In this document: piece after piece, positions 20,974 to 23,791 of the stretch
Numbering within the stretch: the first letter of the stretch is position 1
Layout: each line of letters begins with the position of its first letter
Assembly: GCA_003510825.1 (NCBI GenBank)
Contig: DOKO01000468.1
Location: 877-24,667, forward strand
DNA: 23,791 bases
From: Stenotrophomonas sp.
Lineage (GTDB): Bacteria > Pseudomonadota > Gammaproteobacteria > Xanthomonadales > Xanthomonadaceae
Reading direction: 5' to 3'
Notes under the pieces: model-generated
Seen by the model: only the letters and a program-made list of their open reading frames with translations
What the model was told of the DNA's origin: nothing
Databases searched by the model: none
Position numbers and translations under genes: made by a program

Positions 20974-23391
20974 ATGGGACAGTACGACGATTCAGCAGCA
21001 GCTCTTCAGCGTTTGGCACAAGAGGCGCTGGGACTAGAAGCGAACTACAACGAAGCAACTGCGCGCTTTCGGCTAATCGACGCGATTCTAGTAGACGTCT
21101 TGGGCTGGAATAAGCATGGCATTGCGGTCGAGAAGTTTGATAGGGGCGACTACACAGACTACGAGTGTGGCAGCCCCTGCCAACTATTGGTTGAGGCCAA
21201 GCGTGCATCCGTGAGCTTCACTCTCCCCGCAGGCGAGACCGGGGGGCTGATGCAAATCGAGTCCATCTGCGCAACAGCTCCCCAAGTCCGAGAGGCTATT
21301 GAGCAAGCGATCGGCTATGCCAAGAGCCGCAACTTTCCCTACTGTGCGGTGACAAACGGGAAGCAATGGATTTTTTTCCTCGGCGCACGCATCGACGGCC
21401 GCGATTCTTTGAAGGGGCGCTGCGTCGTCTATCCATCCCTTGAGACCATGGTCGAGCGCTTTCGCGAGCTATGGGACCTGGTTACCCCAGTCGCGATCAA
21501 TGAACACAGCTTGGGCGATTTACTGAAACGGGAATCGCTTCCGCCGCCGCCGGCTAAACTCTCATCCAGAATACCGGGCTACCCGGGCTTCAAGAATAGA
21601 AATCCAATCGCGACTTCATTGCAGATTCTTGGCGGACTTTTTTTAGATGATATTGCTTCACAACCTGCTCTAGAGGAGCAGTTCCTACGAACTGCTTATT
21701 GCCAGAGCGGCGCTCTTTCCCAATACGCGCTTGTGAGCAAGGAGCTTCTCAAGACTCGCTACACCTCGTTCTTCGAAAAGCAGGTGGGAGTGTCTGCCGA
21801 GCCCGCTACTGGAAAGAAGGGTACAAACCCGCGCCTCACTGCCGACATGCTTGCTGCCGCACTGAGCAAGCGACCTATTCTACTGGTCGGGGATGTGGGC
21901 GTTGGAAAGACAACGTTTGTGCGGAACTTGATCAAGGTCGACGCCAAGGACGAGCTCAGTCACGCGTTTGTCCTCTACGTGGACTACGGAACAAAGCCTG
22001 CTATTAGCGATGCACTTAAAGACTATACACTTCTAGAAATAGTTCGACAGCTGCGGGACGAATTCGGTGTCGACATCAATGAGCGGCAGTTCGTCCGAGG
22101 CGTGTACAACCAAAGAATTCAAGAGTTCGGCAAAGGAATATTCTCCGACTTGAAGGAACTCGATCCAACTCAATTCAAACTGAAGGAGATAGAGTTCATT
22201 GCTGGCCTCACTCAGAACATTGAGGAGCATCTGAGGCTGTCACTTGAGCATGCATCCAAGGGCCAAAAGCGTCAGATCGTTGTTTTCCTCGATAACGTCG
22301 ATCAACGACCAATCGCATTTCAGGAAGAGGTTTTCTTGATAGCCGCCAGCATCTCGGCGAACTGGCCCGTCACTGCATTTGTATCGCTGCGACCCGAGAC
22401 CTTTGCCCAATCGAAAGCAAGCGGCGCACTGGCAGCATACCAGCCCCGAGTCTTCACCATTGAACCTCCAAGAATCGACTTGGTGATAGGGAAACGCCTG
22501 GAGTTTGCTCTTACCCAACTGCAGCAGTCAGGAACCCTTCCCGGCCTCGCTGCGGGCATCTCGATTGACTCCCGCAACTTAGAGTTGTATCTAAAGATGC
22601 TAATTGAATCGTTCCGCGATAGAAGCGACCTCATCGAGTTCCTGGACAACATGTGTTCCGGAAGCGTGCGAGAGGCTCTCAACTACGTCGGCTCCTTCGT
22701 CGGGAGTGGCCATGTCGATAGCGCTAAAATCATCGATGCAATGGAGGAGTCTGGCAGATACTATTTGCCAATCCACGAGTTTGTGCGCGCAGTGATTCAC
22801 AAAGATGGCGAGTATTATGACCCGTCCGTGTCACCTATTCCTAATGTCTTCGACATATCGAGTGCGGACCAGCGGGAACACTTTGCTCTCCTGATACTTC
22901 TCGAGTACGTAGAACATGCTGGTCAGACTGGAGGCAGTCATGGATTCGTTGAACGTCGACTTGTCCTGGACTTCATGCAAGGATGTGGATATCGCATCGA
23001 GCAAACTCTTTCCTGTATACGCCGAGCATTCGACAAAGGGTTACTCATCTCACCAGAAGGCACCAAGGCGGATGCCAGTGCACATATCCGCATCACTACA
23101 GCGGGCGCTTACGTTCGTAAAAAGCTCTGTGGGCTAATGGCCTACCTCGACGCCATCGTCGTAGACACGCCTGTGCTCGATCCTGAGCGTCGCGGCAAAC
23201 TCGGCGACGTTCGCCTATTGGATGACCGACTGGTTCGTGCCGAGGCATTCCTAGACTACCTTGACTCCTGCTGGGCGAACTCTGCATCCTTGGCTAGATC
23301 TCTCGATTGGCCCACGCTCTCCCAAACGGCGCGCCATCACATCGGCGAGATCAAGGCTCGTGCAGAGGCGCGGTCTTCCGGTCGTTACTGA
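20974..23391 (+). CDS. HsdR-N-like nuclease fused to P-loop ATPase, putative anti-phage defence protein
   Basis: The 805-aa protein has three parts. Residues 1-170 resemble the type I restriction HsdR N-terminal / PD-(D/E)xK nuclease fold: D62, then E74-A-K76 in LLVEAKRAS, and the downstream REAIEQAIGYAKSRNFPYCAVTNGKQW. Residues about 285-520 are an ATPase with Walker A GDVGVGKTT (306-314), Walker B VVFLDNVD (436-443) and a sensor-like SLRPE (471-475). A C-terminal helical and winged-helix-like region follows (IEQTLSCIRRAFDKGLLIS), with no repeat-type sensor. The ATG at 20974 has AAGGA at good spacing. GC is far below the core. It lies alone between terS debris and the tRNA, the usual cargo slot. 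By design it resembles nuclease-STAND defence proteins but lacks their C-terminal TPRs. I cannot assign a named system. Confidence 0.8.
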   Translation: MGQYDDSAAALQRLAQEALGLEANYNEATARFRLIDAILVDVLGWNKHGIAVEKFDRGDYTDYECGSPCQLLVEAKRASVSFTLPAGETGGLMQIESICATAPQVREAIEQAIGYAKSRNFPYCAVTNGKQWIFFLGARIDGRDSLKGRCVVYPSLETMVERFRELWDLVTPVAINEHSLGDLLKRESLPPPPAKLSSRIPGYPGFKNRNPIATSLQILGGLFLDDIASQPALEEQFLRTAYCQSGALSQYALVSKELLKTRYTSFFEKQVGVSAEPATGKKGTNPRLTADMLAAALSKRPILLVGDVGVGKTTFVRNLIKVDAKDELSHAFVLYVDYGTKPAISDALKDYTLLEIVRQLRDEFGVDINERQFVRGVYNQRIQEFGKGIFSDLKELDPTQFKLKEIEFIAGLTQNIEEHLRLSLEHASKGQKRQIVVFLDNVDQRPIAFQEEVFLIAASISANWPVTAFVSLRPETFAQSKASGALAAYQPRVFTIEPPRIDLVIGKRLEFALTQLQQSGTLPGLAAGISIDSRNLELYLKMLIESFRDRSDLIEFLDNMCSGSVREALNYVGSFVGSGHVDSAKIIDAMEESGRYYLPIHEFVRAVIHKDGEYYDPSVSPIPNVFDISSADQREHFALLILLEYVEHAGQTGGSHGFVERRLVLDFMQGCGYRIEQTLSCIRRAFDKGLLISPEGTKADASAHIRITTAGAYVRKKLCGLMAYLDAIVVDTPVLDPERRGKLGDVRLLDDRLVRAEAFLDYLDSCWANSASLARSLDWPTLSQTARHHIGEIKARAEARSSGRY

Positions 23392-23611
23392 GTATTCACG
23401 AGCAGTGGGAGAAATGGAGACGATCATGTTTTGAAAGATCGTCAGCTGGAGCGGCATGCCTTCATCATGACGATCTGTCGCGTAGCGGTAGCCAGCAATG
23501 GTCTACCGCAGCGCAGCATGGGCAACGGTTACATCGTAAACCGCGTCTTCTAGCGCACGTGCGCCTATGACATAGAAATCTCTTTTAGAGACTCCCACAC
23601 CAATGCGTCAG
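23392..23611. other. Short gene-free right end of the element
   Basis: No coding frame with a domain. A 7-bp inverted repeat GACGATC/GATCGTC at 23419-23443 with an 11-nt loop may end the cargo transcript, but it lacks a T run; GACGATC recurs again at about 23469. Confidence 0.4.
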
Positions 23612-23632
23612 TGCACTTACCATGCACTTACG
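23612..23632 (+). repeat. Integrase-arm-like direct repeat at the right end
   Basis: TGCACTTAC-N3-GCACTTAC followed by G, identical in motif and 12-bp period to the copy at 13823-13843 next to int. It lies just inside the tRNA terminator and att repeat, as expected for the arm sites of an integrase. Confidence 0.6.
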
Positions 23633-23633
23633 A

Positions 23634-23658
23634 AAAAGCCGGCTCGAGGCCGGCTTTT
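23634..23658 (-). terminator. Rho-independent terminator of tRNA-Val
   Basis: AAAAGCCGGC pairs with GCCGGCTTTT around the loop TCGAG. Read on the minus strand it ends in a T run, 30 bp downstream of the tRNA CCA end. Being inside the element, it replaces the host copy now displaced to 13626-13651. Confidence 0.8.
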
Positions 23659-23675
23659 CGTTTAACCCTTGGTTT

Positions 23676-23735
23676 TCAGGGATTTATTTGGTGGGCGGTA
23701 CAGGGATCGAACCTGTGACCCTTGCCGTGTGAAGG
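23676..23735. repeat. Right att direct repeat within tRNA-Val
   Basis: 60 bp identical to 13669-13728 except at one position. It covers the tRNA 3' part from the anticodon loop to CCA plus 13 bp beyond. It forms the right boundary of the element. Confidence 0.9.
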
Positions 23736-23763
23736 CCATGCTCTACCGCTGAGCTAACAGCCC
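23689..23763 (-). tRNA. tRNA-Val (anticodon CAC)
   Basis: A 75-nt cloverleaf with encoded CCA: 5' acceptor GGGCTGT, D stem GCTC/GAGC, anticodon loop TTCACAC with anticodon CAC (23729-23731), T arm ACAGG-TTCGATC-CCTGT, 3' acceptor ACCGCCC. Two stem positions do not pair: 5-68 (T opposite C) and 28-42 (G opposite A). Both pair the 5' side with the 3' side that belongs to the att repeat. The rest of the fold is canonical. The gene may be fully or only partly functional; valine GTG codons can also be read by a UAC tRNA. Confidence 0.85.
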
Positions 23764-23783
23764 GGTGTGTTGCTGAGCCGCCC

Positions 23784-23789
23784 ATTATA
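23784..23789 (-). promoter_or_regulatory. -10 box of the tRNA-Val promoter
   Basis: TATAAT on the minus strand, followed by a GC-rich discriminator (GGGCGG), 20 bp upstream of the tRNA 5' end. This is typical of a stringently controlled tRNA promoter. The -35 element lies outside the window. Confidence 0.65.
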
Positions 23790-23791
23790 GG

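Larger units (their letters stand above)
13669..23735. mobile_element. Integrated element of about 10 kb at tRNA-Val, putative capsid-encoding phage satellite
   Basis: The element lies between two copies of a 60-bp repeat offset by 10,007 bp, the right copy being part of a complete tRNA gene. It carries an integrase next to the left repeat, a repressor/AlpA control region, small regulators, a replication-like gene with palindromic repeats, and prohead protease, capsid and TerS-like genes. A nuclease-ATPase occupies the cargo site. Portal, large terminase, tail, holin and lysin genes are absent, so it cannot make a virion alone. This matches phage-inducible satellites, especially those that make their own capsid. 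The satellite lifestyle is inferred; the boundaries and gene content are seen. Confidence 0.8.

Overview
The window reads as a chromosomal segment of a Stenotrophomonas (S. maltophilia complex) bacterium. The evidence is high-GC core genes, a recognisable chromosomal Smqnr pentapeptide-repeat gene, and two sets of GTAG-headed palindromes of the SMAG type known from S. maltophilia. The assignment rests on sequence recognition only; no database search was run.

Positions 1-12207 look like core genome. In order they hold: an ECF-type sigma factor translationally coupled to a Ser/Thr protein kinase that runs off the left edge (minus strand); an EamA-type exporter divergent from a MocR-type regulator, with a perfect inverted repeat between them; a hypothetical gene; a SAM-dependent methyltransferase; Smqnr; a metal-uptake set (DUF2946-like His/Met-rich protein, TonB-dependent receptor, PepSY membrane protein); a tautomerase; a small exported protein; and a small unrecognised protein preceded by a strongly structured leader. 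A five-copy tandem array of palindromes lies just ahead of the TonB receptor.

Positions 12208-13680 are AT-richer and carry two unrecognised genes. They end in a short motif, a hairpin terminator and a tRNA 3' fragment arranged exactly as at the right end of the next element. I infer that this stretch is the right-hand remnant of an earlier related element at the same tRNA gene.

Positions 13669-23735 form an integrated element of about 10 kb, bounded by a 60-bp direct repeat that includes 47 bp of the 3' part of a tRNA-Val(CAC) gene. It encodes, in order: a tyrosine integrase; a ribbon-helix-helix repressor with three operator palindromes; an AlpA/excisionase-like protein; a LexA/S24-fold protein; small HTH and Cys-rich proteins; a winged-helix replication-like protein whose 3' end carries the first of five copies of a 15-bp palindrome; an HK97-type prohead protease; a major capsid protein; and a TerS-like protein. 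There is no portal, large terminase, tail or lysis gene. This gene content fits a capsid-encoding phage satellite that borrows the remaining virion parts from a helper phage.

The cargo position, next to the tRNA, holds an 805-aa protein with an HsdR-N-like PD-(D/E)xK nuclease domain fused to a P-loop ATPase, a plausible anti-phage defence gene. Between it and terS lies a diverged remnant of a second terS, which looks like the scar of a module exchange. The tRNA is complete but carries two stem mismatches, each pairing the 5' (host) side with the 3' (att-repeat) side.
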